Assembly: GCA_016842005.1 (NCBI GenBank)
Contig: JAENYD010000002.1
Coordinates: 124,001 to 188,000, forward strand
Source: Clostridium thermobutyricum
GTDB lineage: Bacteria > Bacillota > Clostridia > Ch29
DNA: 64,000 bases
Reading direction: 5' to 3'
Shown here: in pieces, positions 53,546 through 63,530 of the stretch
Numbering within the stretch: the stretch's first letter is position 1
Layout: every line of letters begins with the position of its first letter
The notes under the pieces: generated by a model
What the model was told of the DNA's origin: nothing
Seen by the model: the letters and a program-made list of their open reading frames with translations, nothing else
Databases searched by the model: none
Position numbers and translations under genes: made by a program

Positions 53546-54253
53546 ATGGGAGAAGTTCTTCTTAAGGTCAAAAATTTGAGCAAGATCTACCAGATGGGCG
53601 AGGTTAAGGTGGAAGCCTTAAAGGATGCCAGTTTCGAGATAGCCGAAGGGGAATTCATTGTTATTCTCGGTCCCAGCGGGTCAGGAAAAAGTACCCTTCT
53701 AAATATTATTGGCGGTATGGATACTCCTTCCGATGGAGAAGTATACTTCCGGGAACAGAGACTGCAAGAAATGAAAGACAGTGAACTTACCCTGTACAGG
53801 AGAGAGAAGGTGGGTTTTGTATTCCAGTTCTATAACCTCCTGCCCAATCTGACTGCAAGGGAAAATGTGGAACTGGTAACAGACATCAGTATAGACCCTC
53901 TTGATGTGCTGGAGGTACTGGAGATGGTAGGCCTGAAGGAGAGGGCAGAACATTTTCCTTCCCAGATGAGCGGAGGAGAACAGCAGAGGGTGGCCATTGC
54001 CAGGGCCATAGCTAAGAATCCCCATCTCCTCCTTTGTGATGAGCCTACCGGGGCCCTGGACAATACTACGGGGAGAATAGTATTAAAGGTTCTCAAATAT
54101 ATTAATACCAATCTGGGCAAAACGGTTGTAATTATAACCCACAATTCGGCCATTGCCCGGATGGCCAATACGGTTATCAACCTGAGCAGCGGAAGAATTG
54201 TAAGTATAAGGGATAATGAAAGGCCTATTGATCCTGAAAGGATTGAGTGGTAA
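53546..54253 (+). CDS. ABC exporter ATP-binding protein, LolD/MacB type
   Basis: About 235 residues with Walker [10 protein letters not shown]-loop FQFYNLLP, signature MSGGEQQR, Walker [13 protein letters not shown] and the H-switch ITHN. The FQFYNLLP and DEPTGALD forms are those of the LolD/MacB/FtsE group that works with FtsX-type permeases. It should power the permease encoded next, whose start overlaps its stop by one base. GGGGG 9 nt before ATG 53546 was preferred over earlier ATGs (53525, 53537). Confidence 0.9.
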   Translation: MGEVLLKVKNLSKIYQMGEVKVEALKDASFEIAEGEFIVILGPSGSGKSTLLNIIGGMDTPSDGEVYFREQRLQEMKDSELTLYRREKVGFVFQFYNLLPNLTARENVELVTDISIDPLDVLEVLEMVGLKERAEHFPSQMSGGEQQRVAIARAIAKNPHLLLCDEPTGALDNTTGRIVLKVLKYINTNLGKTVVIITHNSAIARMANTVINLSSGRIVSIRDNERPIDPERIEW

Positions 54254-56616
54254 TGAAAAAGCTGAATCTTATGGCCTTGAGGGATATAAAATTCAACAAG
54301 GCCCAGTATATTGCAGTTATACTTGTGGTAACCATCGGTATAGCCCTGTACAATGCCTCTTTCATGTCTTACCAGAATCTCAAGCAGTCAACCGATTTCT
54401 ACTATGAACAGTACAACCTGCCCCATTTGTTTATCAGGATGAACAGGTCTCCGGAGGGCATCGTGGGCAGAATTAAAGAGCTTGACGGTGTGGCCGGGGT
54501 ACAGGGCAGAGTGGTTTTTGAGGTGCCCATGGATGTGCCGGGTTATGAGAATAAGGTTCATGCCCGGATTATATCGGTTCCCGCCGTCAATGAAGGGGCC
54601 CTGAACACCCTCTATATCGAAGAGGGCAGCTATATATCGGGTAAAGGGCAGGGCCAGGTGCTGGTGGAGAAGCAGTTCTGGGATTACCATAATCTTAATA
54701 CAGGAACACCCCTGTATCCGGTTGTAAACGGGAAAAGGGCCAGGCTGACCATACAGGGTAAGGTGGTAAGTCCGGAGTACATTTATCCTGTGCCTTCGGC
54801 ACAGCAGATTATGCCTGATAATGAGAAGTTTACCATATTATATATTGAGCATGATTTCGCCCAGCAACTGTTCGGGTATGACGGGATGGTCAACGATATT
54901 GTGGTGCTGCTGGACAGTGAGGACAGGGTGGAGGACGTGAAGAAGACCCTTGAAGATATGCTCAAGCCCTATGGCCTGGTTGCGGTTACCGAGAGAGATG
55001 ACCAGATAAGCTATAAGATGCTGGACAATGAGATGAAGCAGCTTGAAAATATGGGTCTGGCATATCCCTTCATATTCCTGATGATAGCATCAATAGTAAT
55101 CTATATGCTGCTCCTGAGGCTGGTTGACAATCAGCGTCAGCAGATAGGCGTCCTTATGGCTATGGGATTCAGCAAAAAATCGATAATGCTCCATTATATG
55201 AGTTACGCACTGTTTGTAGGGTTTACCGGTTCTGTCCTGGGTGGAATACTGGGCATGTGGATGGGAGATGCCCTGACCAGGTACTACCTCGTATTTTTTA
55301 ACATACCTGTACTGAAGGTCAGGATTTACTACAGCACTGTTCTTGCGGGAATAGGGATGAGTGTTGGCTTCTGCGGTATAGCCGGGCTGAATGCGGCAAA
55401 AAGAGTACTGAGAATTAGCCCGGCCCAGGCCATGAGGCCTGTGGCCCCTCCCGGAGGTGCCAGGTGGTGGGGGGAAAGGATAATTCCCTTTCTCAGGAAT
55501 GTTAGCATAACATGGCGTCTGACATTCAGAAATCTATGGAGAAACAAGGTCAGAACCCTTTTTACGGTATTTGCAATATCCATTACCGTTGGGCTTATGA
55601 TTTCAACCCTTTTCTTCCTTGATTCCATGGAATACCTGTTTGACAAAGCTTTCAACGAGGTTCAGGTATATGACTACAAGGTGCTGTTTGCCAGGGATAT
55701 GGGAAGGGTTGCGGTAAACGACCTTTTGGAGTACAGGGAAGTGGATTATGCGGAACCCATTGCCGAATATCCCTTCAAACTGGAGAAGGGATGGAAACAA
55801 AAGGATGCTGTTATTGTCGGGATTGACAGAAGGTCGGACCTGTATAAACTGGTATCGGAGGATGGCAGCAGGATATATCCAGGGGGAAGGGAGATACTGC
55901 TTTCGGATGTGCTGGCCCGGCAGCTCGGGGTAAAACCGGGGGATGAACTGCACCTGAAGTCACTATACAAACCCGGTATAGAGAGGGATGTGAAGATTGC
56001 GGGACTGGTCAAACAATACCTGGGATTTAACGGGTTCCTGGATATAGACTATCTTGGCAGCACAATGCAGGAAGGAAATATTGTCAACGGTGCACTCCTG
56101 GAAGTAAAGTATAACTCGGGGGATTTTCTGAAGAAACTGCAGGATATGCCTTTTGTTGAAAATGTTGAAGCCCCCGATGAAATGGTTAAACAGTTCAATG
56201 AATATCTGGACCTGATGTATGCATATATCGGTGTTATTATACTGATGAGTTCGGTAATGGGATTTGCCATAATATATAATACTACAACCATAAACATCAT
56301 GGAGAGGAAACGGGAACTGGCTTCTCTGAGGGTTATGGGTTTCTCACGGAAAGAGGTGGCGGAATTAATCTTTAACGAAAATATTGCTGTCAGTATACTC
56401 GGACTGACGGCAGGGATGCCTTTGGGCAGAATGATGGCAAGCGTCATGGTAACGCTTGTTCCGGAAGAGGTGATGAGTATGCCCCCGGTTGTATACCCGA
56501 GGACTTATCTTCTGGCAGTTGTTACTGTGTTCGTCTTCGTATTTTTCGCCCAGCTGGCCAATATGAGAAGGATTTCAAGGCTGGACATGGTTGAAGTGAT
56601 GAAGAGCAGAGAATAG
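54253..56616 (+). CDS. FtsX-like ABC permease
   Basis: The 787-residue membrane protein contains two FtsX domains (PF02687; about 270-390 and 665-780), each with three to four helices, a membrane helix at about 20-40 and two large extracytoplasmic domains. It resembles the single-chain exporters of lipids, peptides or drugs in Firmicutes. It works with the ATPase before it and the membrane fusion protein after it. ATG 54253 overlaps the previous TAA. Substrate unknown. Confidence 0.9.
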   Translation: MKKLNLMALRDIKFNKAQYIAVILVVTIGIALYNASFMSYQNLKQSTDFYYEQYNLPHLFIRMNRSPEGIVGRIKELDGVAGVQGRVVFEVPMDVPGYENKVHARIISVPAVNEGALNTLYIEEGSYISGKGQGQVLVEKQFWDYHNLNTGTPLYPVVNGKRARLTIQGKVVSPEYIYPVPSAQQIMPDNEKFTILYIEHDFAQQLFGYDGMVNDIVVLLDSEDRVEDVKKTLEDMLKPYGLVAVTERDDQISYKMLDNEMKQLENMGLAYPFIFLMIASIVIYMLLLRLVDNQRQQIGVLMAMGFSKKSIMLHYMSYALFVGFTGSVLGGILGMWMGDALTRYYLVFFNIPVLKVRIYYSTVLAGIGMSVGFCGIAGLNAAKRVLRISPAQAMRPVAPPGGARWWGERIIPFLRNVSITWRLTFRNLWRNKVRTLFTVFAISITVGLMISTLFFLDSMEYLFDKAFNEVQVYDYKVLFARDMGRVAVNDLLEYREVDYAEPIAEYPFKLEKGWKQKDAVIVGIDRRSDLYKLVSEDGSRIYPGGREILLSDVLARQLGVKPGDELHLKSLYKPGIERDVKIAGLVKQYLGFNGFLDIDYLGSTMQEGNIVNGALLEVKYNSGDFLKKLQDMPFVENVEAPDEMVKQFNEYLDLMYAYIGVIILMSSVMGFAIIYNTTTINIMERKRELASLRVMGFSRKEVAELIFNENIAVSILGLTAGMPLGRMMASVMVTLVPEEVMSMPPVVYPRTYLLAVVTVFVFVFFAQLANMRRISRLDMVEVMKSRE

Positions 56617-56628
56617 GGGGGATTTAAT

Positions 56629-57879
56629 ATGAAGTTGGGATTTTTCGAAAAGATATTGCGGCAAACACCTAAGAAGTTGTTTGCCGGCAGTAAAAAAAGG
56701 ATATGGGCCATTATTTTTGTCGTTGTACTGGTTACCGCCCTTCTTATGTATAATGCCGAAAAAGCCGTGGAAGTGAACACTGTTTCTCCGGTAAGAGGCT
56801 ATATAGGTAATGTGATTGAACAAACCGGGGAGATTGAAACGGTGGAGAAGCAGGAAATATATGCGTTATACGGGGGGAGACTGGAAAACATTCCGGTGGA
56901 TGTGGGGCAGGACGTTACCGAGGGCCAGTTGTTGCTGGAATTTGACCTTGAAGACCTGAGAATCAGGCTGGAACAGGCGGAGGCCCAGCTCGCACAGGCA
57001 CAGCAGAGTACCCGGGTCAGCGCCGAGGTTGCAGCTGCTGCTGCAGCCCTGGAACAGGCAGCCCTTGGCAGGGACCGTGCTCAGGAAGAGTTAGAAAGGA
57101 TATCCGCCCTGTACCGGGAAGGGGCTGTCAGCCAGAAGGATTACCAGCAGGCTGCCGATGCCCTGGCACTGGCGGAAGTTCAGCTTACTTCCGCTGCTGC
57201 AGCTCTGGATGCAGCCAGGCAAGGTGAGACGGCGCAACAGGCTGCTGTGGCTTCCGCCCGGGCTGAGGTCCTTCTTATAGAAAGGCAGATAGAAGAAGGG
57301 GTGGTTTCTGCCCAAATGGATGGGACTGTCCTGGAGAAGAATTTTGATGAGGGTATGATAGTGCCTTCCGGCAGCATGATAATGCGTATCGGGAATCTGT
57401 CCAGTCTGCAGGTAAAATGTATGTTTCTGGCCAGTGAAGCGGTGGATATTCAGGAGGGAGATGCGGTACTCGTCAAAGGCGATATACTTAAGAAGGACGT
57501 ATTAAAAGGTAGGGTTAGAAAAGTATATCCCCAGGCGGTGACGGTTGTTTCCCAGCTGGGGGTGGAACAGCAGAGGGTGCCTGTGGAGATTGAGCTCCTG
57601 GATACCCACAGAAACCTCAAACCGGGTTACAGCGTAGATATTGAGGTCATCACCGAAGAGGCGGAAGATGCCCTTATGGTGCCCGGGGAGGCAGTTTTTG
57701 AAATGAATGACAGGGATTATGTGTTTGTTGTAAAAAACGGTAAGGCCCTGCTCAGGGAAATTGTCAAGGGAGTGGAAAACAAGGACTGGGTTCAGGTGGT
57801 TGAAGGGCTGGATGAAAAGGATAAGGTTATCGTGGACCCTCCCAATGATATGGAGGAAGGCATGAAAGTAAAAGAATAA
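56629..57879 (+). CDS. Membrane fusion protein (HlyD/MacA-type adaptor)
   Basis: The 416-residue protein has an N-terminal membrane helix (about 24-42), a biotinyl-lipoyl half-domain (about 60-100), a long Ala/Gln/Glu-rich helical hairpin (about 105-225), the second half-domain (VVSAQMDGTVLEKNFDEG) and beta-barrel domains. It is the extracytoplasmic adaptor of the ABC exporter. AGGGGGGATTTAAT precedes the ATG. In a one-membrane bacterium such adaptors probably help substrate handling at the wall. It completes the tetR-ATPase-permease-adaptor operon. Confidence 0.9.
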   Translation: MKLGFFEKILRQTPKKLFAGSKKRIWAIIFVVVLVTALLMYNAEKAVEVNTVSPVRGYIGNVIEQTGEIETVEKQEIYALYGGRLENIPVDVGQDVTEGQLLLEFDLEDLRIRLEQAEAQLAQAQQSTRVSAEVAAAAAALEQAALGRDRAQEELERISALYREGAVSQKDYQQAADALALAEVQLTSAAAALDAARQGETAQQAAVASARAEVLLIERQIEEGVVSAQMDGTVLEKNFDEGMIVPSGSMIMRIGNLSSLQVKCMFLASEAVDIQEGDAVLVKGDILKKDVLKGRVRKVYPQAVTVVSQLGVEQQRVPVEIELLDTHRNLKPGYSVDIEVITEEAEDALMVPGEAVFEMNDRDYVFVVKNGKALLREIVKGVENKDWVQVVEGLDEKDKVIVDPPNDMEEGMKVKE

Positions 57880-57934
57880 GGCTGTGACCAATGCAAGGGT
57901 ATGCACATTCCGGAGAGAAGGAGAGGACGATGGA

Positions 57935-58555
57935 ATGAACGGTTTTGAACAGGCAGTGGCAGGATATATAGGGGAGAACAACCTCAGGAAAATACAGTCC
58001 TATAGAGTGGGGATAGCAGGGGCGGGGGGACTGGGGTCCAACTGTGCCTTCAACCTGGTCAGGTGCGGTTTCAGGTCTTTTGTAATAGCGGATTTTGACC
58101 TGATTGAATATTCAAATCTGAACAGGCAGTTTTATTTTAACGACCAGGTGGGAGAGAAGAAGGTTGACGCCCTTAAGGCCAACCTGCTGCGTATTAACCC
58201 GGACCTGGACATACAGGCCGTCCACCTGAAGGTCACGGATGAAAACGCTGAGGAGTTATTCGGGGACTGTCATATTATTGTTGAGGCCTTTGATAAAGCG
58301 CAATATAAGAAGATGATAATAGAAAAGTTCATGGATTCCCCCAAGCTGGTCGTGGCTGCCAGCGGTATTGCATACTGGGGCAGTTCAGACGACATAAGGA
58401 CTGAAAGGGTAAAGGATAACTTTTATATTGTGGGGGATTTCAAAACGGAGGTGGGACCCGACAGGCCCCCGGTATCCCCCAGGGTCAATATTGCTGCCGC
58501 CAAGCAGGCGGATATTATAATGGAGTATGTACTGGACAGACACCCCCCGGTCTAA
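57935..58555 (+). CDS. thiF: ThiF-like sulfur carrier protein adenylyltransferase
   Basis: About 206 residues in the E1-like ThiF family (PF00899): nucleotide-binding GIAGAGGLGSN, DFDLIEYSNLNRQF with the adenylation Asp/Arg region, and EAFDKAQYK. It is of the short ThiF type that adenylates the C-terminal Gly-Gly of ThiS in thiazole synthesis. No thiS, thiG or thiH is in the window, so its carrier partner is unproven. GAGAGG lies about 9 nt before ATG 57935; it follows the exporter operon by about 55 bp. Confidence 0.85.
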   Translation: MNGFEQAVAGYIGENNLRKIQSYRVGIAGAGGLGSNCAFNLVRCGFRSFVIADFDLIEYSNLNRQFYFNDQVGEKKVDALKANLLRINPDLDIQAVHLKVTDENAEELFGDCHIIVEAFDKAQYKKMIIEKFMDSPKLVVAASGIAYWGSSDDIRTERVKDNFYIVGDFKTEVGPDRPPVSPRVNIAAAKQADIIMEYVLDRHPPV

Positions 58556-58613
58556 CAATCCACTTTCTCTCTTAACGGGTGTTAACAAAAAGTTATATCC
58601 AAACATGCGTTTA

Positions 58614-58642
58614 TTGAATGGTTGTAAATTCATTGTTATAAT
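58614..58642 (+). promoter_or_regulatory. SigA-type promoter of the PLD-family gene
   Basis: TTGAAT (58614-58619), 17-nt spacer, TATAAT (58637-58642), 64 nt upstream of the start codon. Confidence 0.7.
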
Positions 58643-58705
58643 TCCATTAAGACATTAATCGGGTACTGTTTTCAAATCATAATTATTAAAAGAGTTGAGG
58701 GGAAA

Positions 58706-59515
58706 ATGTTTGAGATAATTAATAGTCCATGGGAGGATCGTTTCATTTCTTGTGTACAAAATGCGAATGAAAATATTAGTATTTGTTCTCCTTACGTGAA
58801 ATTTAATGTTTTGAAAGAAGTGTATAAACATAAAAAAAATAATGTAAATTTTTGTTTGATTACCAATTTTAATTTTGCCAGTTTTTATGATCATTCTTCT
58901 GATATAAATGGAATGAAGTATATCTTGGAAAATGGTGATGAAATTACTAATTACCAAAGCTTACACGCTAAAATATATATTTTTGACAAAAAGTCGGTTG
59001 TTATTACTTCTGCCAACCTTACCAAATCGGGTTTAGCAAAAAACTATGAGTATGGGATTTTCTGCGATGAATTATCCTTTGTAAAAAAAGTCTGTGAGGA
59101 TTTTGATGCAATATTAAACAGTAATCAGAGCGGAAAAATTTCTTTACAAATAATATATGATATTATAAATATTTTAAATAGCATACCCCGAAAACAAACC
59201 ATTAAACTTCCTTATATGGAACGTGATTATTTCAATAGGGAAGAAATCGAATTAGATAAAATATATACTGATGACATAAAAGCTATACAAAAAGGCCTTT
59301 CAGGTTGGAAATTAGAAATATTTAATGAGGTTGAAAGGCTAAATAAGCAATATTTTGAGTTGACGGAATTATATAAAAGAAAAGAATATTTAAAGCAGAA
59401 ATATCCTGACAATAAATTTGTAGAAGCAAAAATAAGACAACAACTTCAATTCCTTAGGGATTTGGGATTAATAAAATTTTTAGGTAACGGGAGGTATAAG
59501 AAACTATGGGCATAA
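58706..59515 (+). CDS. PLD-family putative nuclease with C-terminal winged helix
   Basis: The 269-residue protein has a phospholipase D-like active site His87-x-Lys89-x4-Asp94 (LHAKIYIFD) with Asn104 (SANLTKSG) after it. Only one such motif is present, so the enzyme would work as a dimer like BfiI or Nuc. The C-terminus (about 215-268; LQFLRDLGLIKFLGNGRYKK) resembles the winged-helix DNA-reading domain at the end of DpnI-like restriction enzymes. A DNA-cutting role is thus likely. The gene is clearly AT-richer than its neighbours and is followed, with a 10-bp overlap, by a small unknown gene. No methyltransferase is nearby. Confidence 0.75.
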   Translation: MFEIINSPWEDRFISCVQNANENISICSPYVKFNVLKEVYKHKKNNVNFCLITNFNFASFYDHSSDINGMKYILENGDEITNYQSLHAKIYIFDKKSVVITSANLTKSGLAKNYEYGIFCDELSFVKKVCEDFDAILNSNQSGKISLQIIYDIINILNSIPRKQTIKLPYMERDYFNREEIELDKIYTDDIKAIQKGLSGWKLEIFNEVERLNKQYFELTELYKRKEYLKQKYPDNKFVEAKIRQQLQFLRDLGLIKFLGNGRYKKLWA

Positions 59516-59781
59516 ACCATTACATATTTTTAACAGTTGAGGGTTATTCTTATCAACCAGACTCAGAATCTATTTTACCTGATATAGATAATTTGCAAGT
59601 TATCGGTTTCTATTCAGGGGAGAATGCTGAAAAAGCTTATACCAACCTGATAAAACAAAACCCCTATATTTTGAGAACCAGATATGATGAAATATTTAGT
59701 TATAAGCTGGATGTTGATTATCAAAAGTCAAAAAAAAGATTTTATTTAAGTGATTATAAGAAATCAGCAAATAATTATTAA
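59506..59781 (+). CDS. Small hypothetical protein coupled to the PLD-family nuclease
   Basis: The 91-residue soluble protein (INHYIFLTVEGYSYQPDS near the start, YSGENAEKAYTNLIKQNP in the middle) is not recognised. Its ATG overlaps the end of the nuclease gene, indicating translational coupling, and base use is equally AT-rich. It may be a partner, specificity or immunity factor of the nuclease; this is inference only. No domain or membrane helix is seen. Confidence 0.65.
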   Translation: MGINHYIFLTVEGYSYQPDSESILPDIDNLQVIGFYSGENAEKAYTNLIKQNPYILRTRYDEIFSYKLDVDYQKSKKRFYLSDYKKSANNY

Positions 59782-59919
59782 TAATGGAGAAAACCCTTGC
59801 TGTCCGGAGTTTCTCTTTGTGATAAGACTTGCAGGAATCGGTAATGATTTATAGAATAGTCTATACATATATAGGTTTTGGATGGCAGGTCTATATAAGC
59901 AGAATAAACGAGGTGCTCT

Positions 59920-60450
59920 ATGAATATTCCCAATTTGCTGACAGTCATCAGGTTTCTGTTGATTCCTGTATTTTTTTCGGTATTTTATTCTAATCTGCCC
60001 AATAATATAACACTGTCTATTTTGATATTTGTGCTGGCAGGGGCAACCGATGTCCTGGACGGATATATCGCCAGAAAGCACAACATGATTACAAAATGGG
60101 GTATAGTGTTCGACCCTCTTGCAGACAAGCTTATGCTTATCTCAGTGCTCTATGCTATTACCGACAAAGGATATCTTCCTTTATGGGTGATTATCGTGGT
60201 GGCAGGGAAAGAGACTTTTATGGCTCTGGGGGCTGCCGTTCTTTATTTTACCCAGGATAAGACGGTTATCCCCGCCAACAGATACGGGAAACTCGCTACC
60301 ATACTCTTTTATCTGTCCATCGTGGCCCTGGTTTTCGGGGTCCCGTACAGCTGGTATCTTGTTGTAATCGCAGTTATGGTCACCATTATTGCCTTCGTGA
60401 ATTATGCCAGACATTTCGGAAGTATCAAAATAAACAGCAAGTCAGGCTGA
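59920..60450 (+). CDS. pgsA: CDP-diacylglycerol-glycerol-3-phosphate 3-phosphatidyltransferase
   Basis: The 176-residue membrane enzyme has the CDP-alcohol phosphotransferase motif D-x2-DG-x2-AR-x8-G-x3-D-x3-D, seen as DVLDGYIAR then WGIVFDPLADK. It makes phosphatidylglycerol phosphate, the first step to phosphatidylglycerol and cardiolipin. The length is normal for PgsA. ACGAGGTG lies upstream of the ATG. It is followed by the T-box and valS on the same strand but with their own promoter. Confidence 0.92.
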   Translation: MNIPNLLTVIRFLLIPVFFSVFYSNLPNNITLSILIFVLAGATDVLDGYIARKHNMITKWGIVFDPLADKLMLISVLYAITDKGYLPLWVIIVVAGKETFMALGAAVLYFTQDKTVIPANRYGKLATILFYLSIVALVFGVPYSWYLVVIAVMVTIIAFVNYARHFGSIKINSKSG

Positions 60451-60478
60451 AAACCGAAAAAATATACCTGTAACCGTG

Positions 60479-60506
60479 TTGACAAATGACGGTATTTATA
60501 TATAAT
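60479..60506 (+). promoter_or_regulatory. SigA-type promoter of the T-box/valS transcript
   Basis: TTGACA (60479-60484), 16-nt spacer, TATAAT (60501-60506), both perfect. Confidence 0.85.
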
Positions 60507-60524
60507 ATGTTTTAAAAGCTTTAT

Positions 60525-60768
60525 ATCCGATTAAAGGCTGTGAAGGAGAGGAGTAAACAGGCAAAAGCCTTCAGAGAGGGCATTGTGTGGTGGAAGATGC
60601 CCGGCAGGAGTCTGTTGAAGGTAGCTCCGGAGCTGTCCGGCTGAAACAGCAGTAAGCCGGATCGGTTAACCGTTAACTGAATGAGGGCCCGGAAACCGGG
60701 AAATAAGGTGGTACCGCGAAATAACCTTCGTCCTTTTACGGACGGGGGTTTCAGTTTTTTTTGGAGCA
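60525..60768 (+). promoter_or_regulatory. T-box leader (tRNA-Val specific)
   Basis: The leader has the AGTA box in GGAGAGGAGTAAAC, the AG-bulge/AGAGAGGG part of stem I, the specifier GTA (60621-60623, Val) after GAAG, the T-box AAGGTGGTACCGCG (60705-60718), and a terminator stem CCTTCGTCC/GGACGGGGG with TTTTTTTT. Uncharged tRNA-Val should pair with it and prevent termination, turning on valS. Confidence 0.93.
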
Positions 60769-60797
60769 AAGAATATCTCATGAGGAGGCATAGGATT

Positions 60798-63458
60798 ATG
60801 GCAGAGAACAAAAGACTGGCAGACAGGTACAATCCCCGTGAATTCGAAGAGAAGCTGTATCAATGGTGGGTGGAAGAGGGTTTCTTCACCCCTGAGATAG
60901 ATGAGGGCAAGCATCCCTTTACCATCGTTATTCCACCGCCTAATATAACCGGTCAGCTTCATATGGGGCATGCCCTGGACAACACCATCCAGGACATTCT
61001 GATCAGGTGGAACAGGATGAAAGGACGCCCCACCCTGTGGCTGCCGGGTACAGACCATGCAAGTATAGCCACCGAAGTAAAGATAGTGGAGAAGCTCGCT
61101 GAGGAGGGGCTTTCCAAACAGGACCTGGGGAGAGAGAAGTTCCTGGAAAGGGCCTGGCAGTGGAAGGAAGAATACGGCGGACGTATTATAAACCAGCTCA
61201 AGAAACTGGGGACATCCTGTGACTGGACAAGAGAGCGGTTTACCATGGATGAAGGCTGCAGCCGTGCGGTTACCGAGTTTTTTGTAAGTCTGTACGAAAG
61301 GGATCTCATATACAGGGGAGACAGGATAATAAACTGGTGTCCCACATGCAAGACCTCCCTGTCGGATGCCGAAGTGGAACACCAGGAACTGGAAGGCAAG
61401 TTCTGGCATATCAGGTATCCGTTGAAGGACAGTGATGATGGCATTATTGTCGCCACAACCAGACCGGAGACAATGCTGGGGGATACCTGCGTGGCGGTGC
61501 ACCCCGAAGACCCGAGGTACAGCAGGTATATCGGCAGAACGGTGGTACTGCCCCTTATGAACAGGGAAATTCCTGTGGTGGCCGATCCATATGTTGATAT
61601 GGAAAAGGGGACGGGTGCGGTTAAGGTAACCCCCGCCCATGACCCCAATGATTTTGAAATCGGGGAAAGGCATGGTGTGGACAGGATAAATATTATGAAC
61701 CCGGATGGCACCCTGAACCACAATGCCGGGAAATACCGGGGGATGGACAGGTATGAGGGCAGGAAGGCGGTGGTGCATGACCTGGAAAAAATGGGACTGA
61801 TTGTTAAAATAGAGAATATAAAACACAATGTGGGGCACTGTTACAGGTGCGACACTGCGGTGGAGCCTCTGATATCAAGGCAGTGGTTTGTCAGGATGAA
61901 ACCCCTGGCGGAGGCTGCCATAAAGGCGGTTAAAGAGGGGGAAATAAGGTTTGTTCCCAAACGCTTTGAAAAAGTGTATTTCCACTGGATGGAAAATATC
62001 AAAGACTGGTGCATTTCCCGCCAGCTCTGGTGGGGACACAGGATTCCCGCTTATTACTGCAGCGGGTGCGGAGAGACAGTAGTGTCCAGGACACAGCCGG
62101 ATAAATGTCCAGGATGCGACGGTTCCGGCTTTGAGCAGGATGGAGATACCCTTGATACGTGGTTCAGTTCGGGACTCTGGCCTTTTTCCACCCTGGGATG
62201 GCCGGACAAAACCGATGACCTTGATTATTTCTATCCTACCAGTGTACTGGTAACCGGTTACGATATAATCTTTTTCTGGGTTGCCCGGATGATTGTGTCC
62301 GGGCTTGACCAGATGAAGGAAAAGCCTTTCAGCGATGTACTCATTCACGGGCTGGTGAGGGATGCCCGGGGCAGGAAGATGAGCAAATCCCTGGGTAATG
62401 GCATAGATCCCCTGGAGATAATCGAGCAGTACAGTGCGGACGCCCTGCGGTTCACCCTTGCAACGGGGAATTCTCCCGGAAATGATATGAGATTTTATAT
62501 GGAGAAGGTGGAGGCCAGCGGTAACTTTGCCAATAAACTGTGGAATGCTTCCCGGTTTGTACTGATGAACATGGACGGGGATGCTGTGCGGGATGCGGCC
62601 AGTATTGCCTCCGACGAAAATCTGGAGCTTTCGGACAGGTGGATACTCTCCAGGATGAACAGTGTTACCAGGGAAGTTACCGAAAGCCTTGAAAAATATG
62701 AACTGGGCATGGCGGCCCAGAAGATATATGATTTCATCTGGAACGAATACTGTGACTGGTATATTGAGCTGGTTAAGCACCGTCTGTACGGGGAGCAGGA
62801 TGAAACAAGGAAAGTTGCCCGGGAGGTTCTGTGCTGTGTACTGGACAGGGTTCTCAGGCTTTTGCATCCCTTCATGCCCTTTGTTACAGAAGAAATATGG
62901 CAACACCTGCCCGTGGAAGGCAAGACCATAACCCTGGCTTCATGGCCGGAGTACCTGGACTGTCTGGAATTTCCGGAGGCCGGTAAGAAAATGCAGTTAA
63001 TCATGGATGCCATAAGAAGCATCAGGAACATGAGGGCTGAGATGGATGTGCCACCTTCCAGGAAAGCCAGGGTGCTGATAGTGACCGGTGACAGGGATAT
63101 TGCGGCAATGTTCGGGGAAAACAGCGTATACCTGGAGAAGCTGGCTTCTGCTTCCCGGGTCATTGTACGGGACACAAGGGAAAATATACCGGACGATGCT
63201 GTTACCGGCGTTGTGGAAGGCGTACAGATATTCATTCCCCTGGATGAGCTTGTGGATACGGAAAAGGAGATGGAACGGCTGGAGAAAGAGCGGGATAAGC
63301 TGGAGAAGGAATTGGAGAGGGTAAACAAGAAACTGTCAAACAGGGGTTTCCTGGAAAAAGCGCCCGTACAGGTTGTCCAGGAGGAGAGAGAGAAGAAAGA
63401 AAAGTACCAGGAGATGATGGATAAGGTGCTGGAAAGTCTGGAAAAGTTAAAGAAATAG
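60798..63458 (+). CDS. valS: Valyl-tRNA synthetase
   Basis: The 886-residue class I synthetase has the HIGH-type motif [11 protein letters not shown], the KMSKS motif ([10 protein letters not shown]), the editing (CP1) domain with [10 protein letters not shown], anticodon-binding helices and the C-terminal coiled-coil typical of ValRS (last about 65 residues). It charges tRNA-Val in the cytosol. ATG 60798 follows GAGGAGG by 9-10 nt; an in-frame extension reaches into the T-box and is not coding. Regulation is by the Val T-box upstream. Confidence 0.97.
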   Translation: MAENKRLADRYNPREFEEKLYQWWVEEGFFTPEIDEGKHPFTIVIPPPNITGQLHMGHALDNTIQDILIRWNRMKGRPTLWLPGTDHASIATEVKIVEKLAEEGLSKQDLGREKFLERAWQWKEEYGGRIINQLKKLGTSCDWTRERFTMDEGCSRAVTEFFVSLYERDLIYRGDRIINWCPTCKTSLSDAEVEHQELEGKFWHIRYPLKDSDDGIIVATTRPETMLGDTCVAVHPEDPRYSRYIGRTVVLPLMNREIPVVADPYVDMEKGTGAVKVTPAHDPNDFEIGERHGVDRINIMNPDGTLNHNAGKYRGMDRYEGRKAVVHDLEKMGLIVKIENIKHNVGHCYRCDTAVEPLISRQWFVRMKPLAEAAIKAVKEGEIRFVPKRFEKVYFHWMENIKDWCISRQLWWGHRIPAYYCSGCGETVVSRTQPDKCPGCDGSGFEQDGDTLDTWFSSGLWPFSTLGWPDKTDDLDYFYPTSVLVTGYDIIFFWVARMIVSGLDQMKEKPFSDVLIHGLVRDARGRKMSKSLGNGIDPLEIIEQYSADALRFTLATGNSPGNDMRFYMEKVEASGNFANKLWNASRFVLMNMDGDAVRDAASIASDENLELSDRWILSRMNSVTREVTESLEKYELGMAAQKIYDFIWNEYCDWYIELVKHRLYGEQDETRKVAREVLCCVLDRVLRLLHPFMPFVTEEIWQHLPVEGKTITLASWPEYLDCLEFPEAGKKMQLIMDAIRSIRNMRAEMDVPPSRKARVLIVTGDRDIAAMFGENSVYLEKLASASRVIVRDTRENIPDDAVTGVVEGVQIFIPLDELVDTEKEMERLEKERDKLEKELERVNKKLSNRGFLEKAPVQVVQEEREKKEKYQEMMDKVLESLEKLKK

Positions 63459-63463
63459 CATGT

Positions 63464-63503
63464 ACACACCGGATACCCGTCGGGGAGGGTATCCGGTGTA
63501 TTA
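63464..63503. terminator. Terminator after valS
   Basis: ACACCGGATACCC pairs perfectly with GGGTATCCGGTGT (13 bp) over an 8-nt loop. The T-run is poor, so it may only slow transcription into folC. Confidence 0.7.
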
Positions 63504-63530
63504 TGCCTTATGGTATTGGAGGGAAAGGGT

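Noticed and set aside
60666-63469. Long minus-strand open frames opposite valS
   Set aside because: They are reverse-strand shadows of valS, without start signals or family resemblance.
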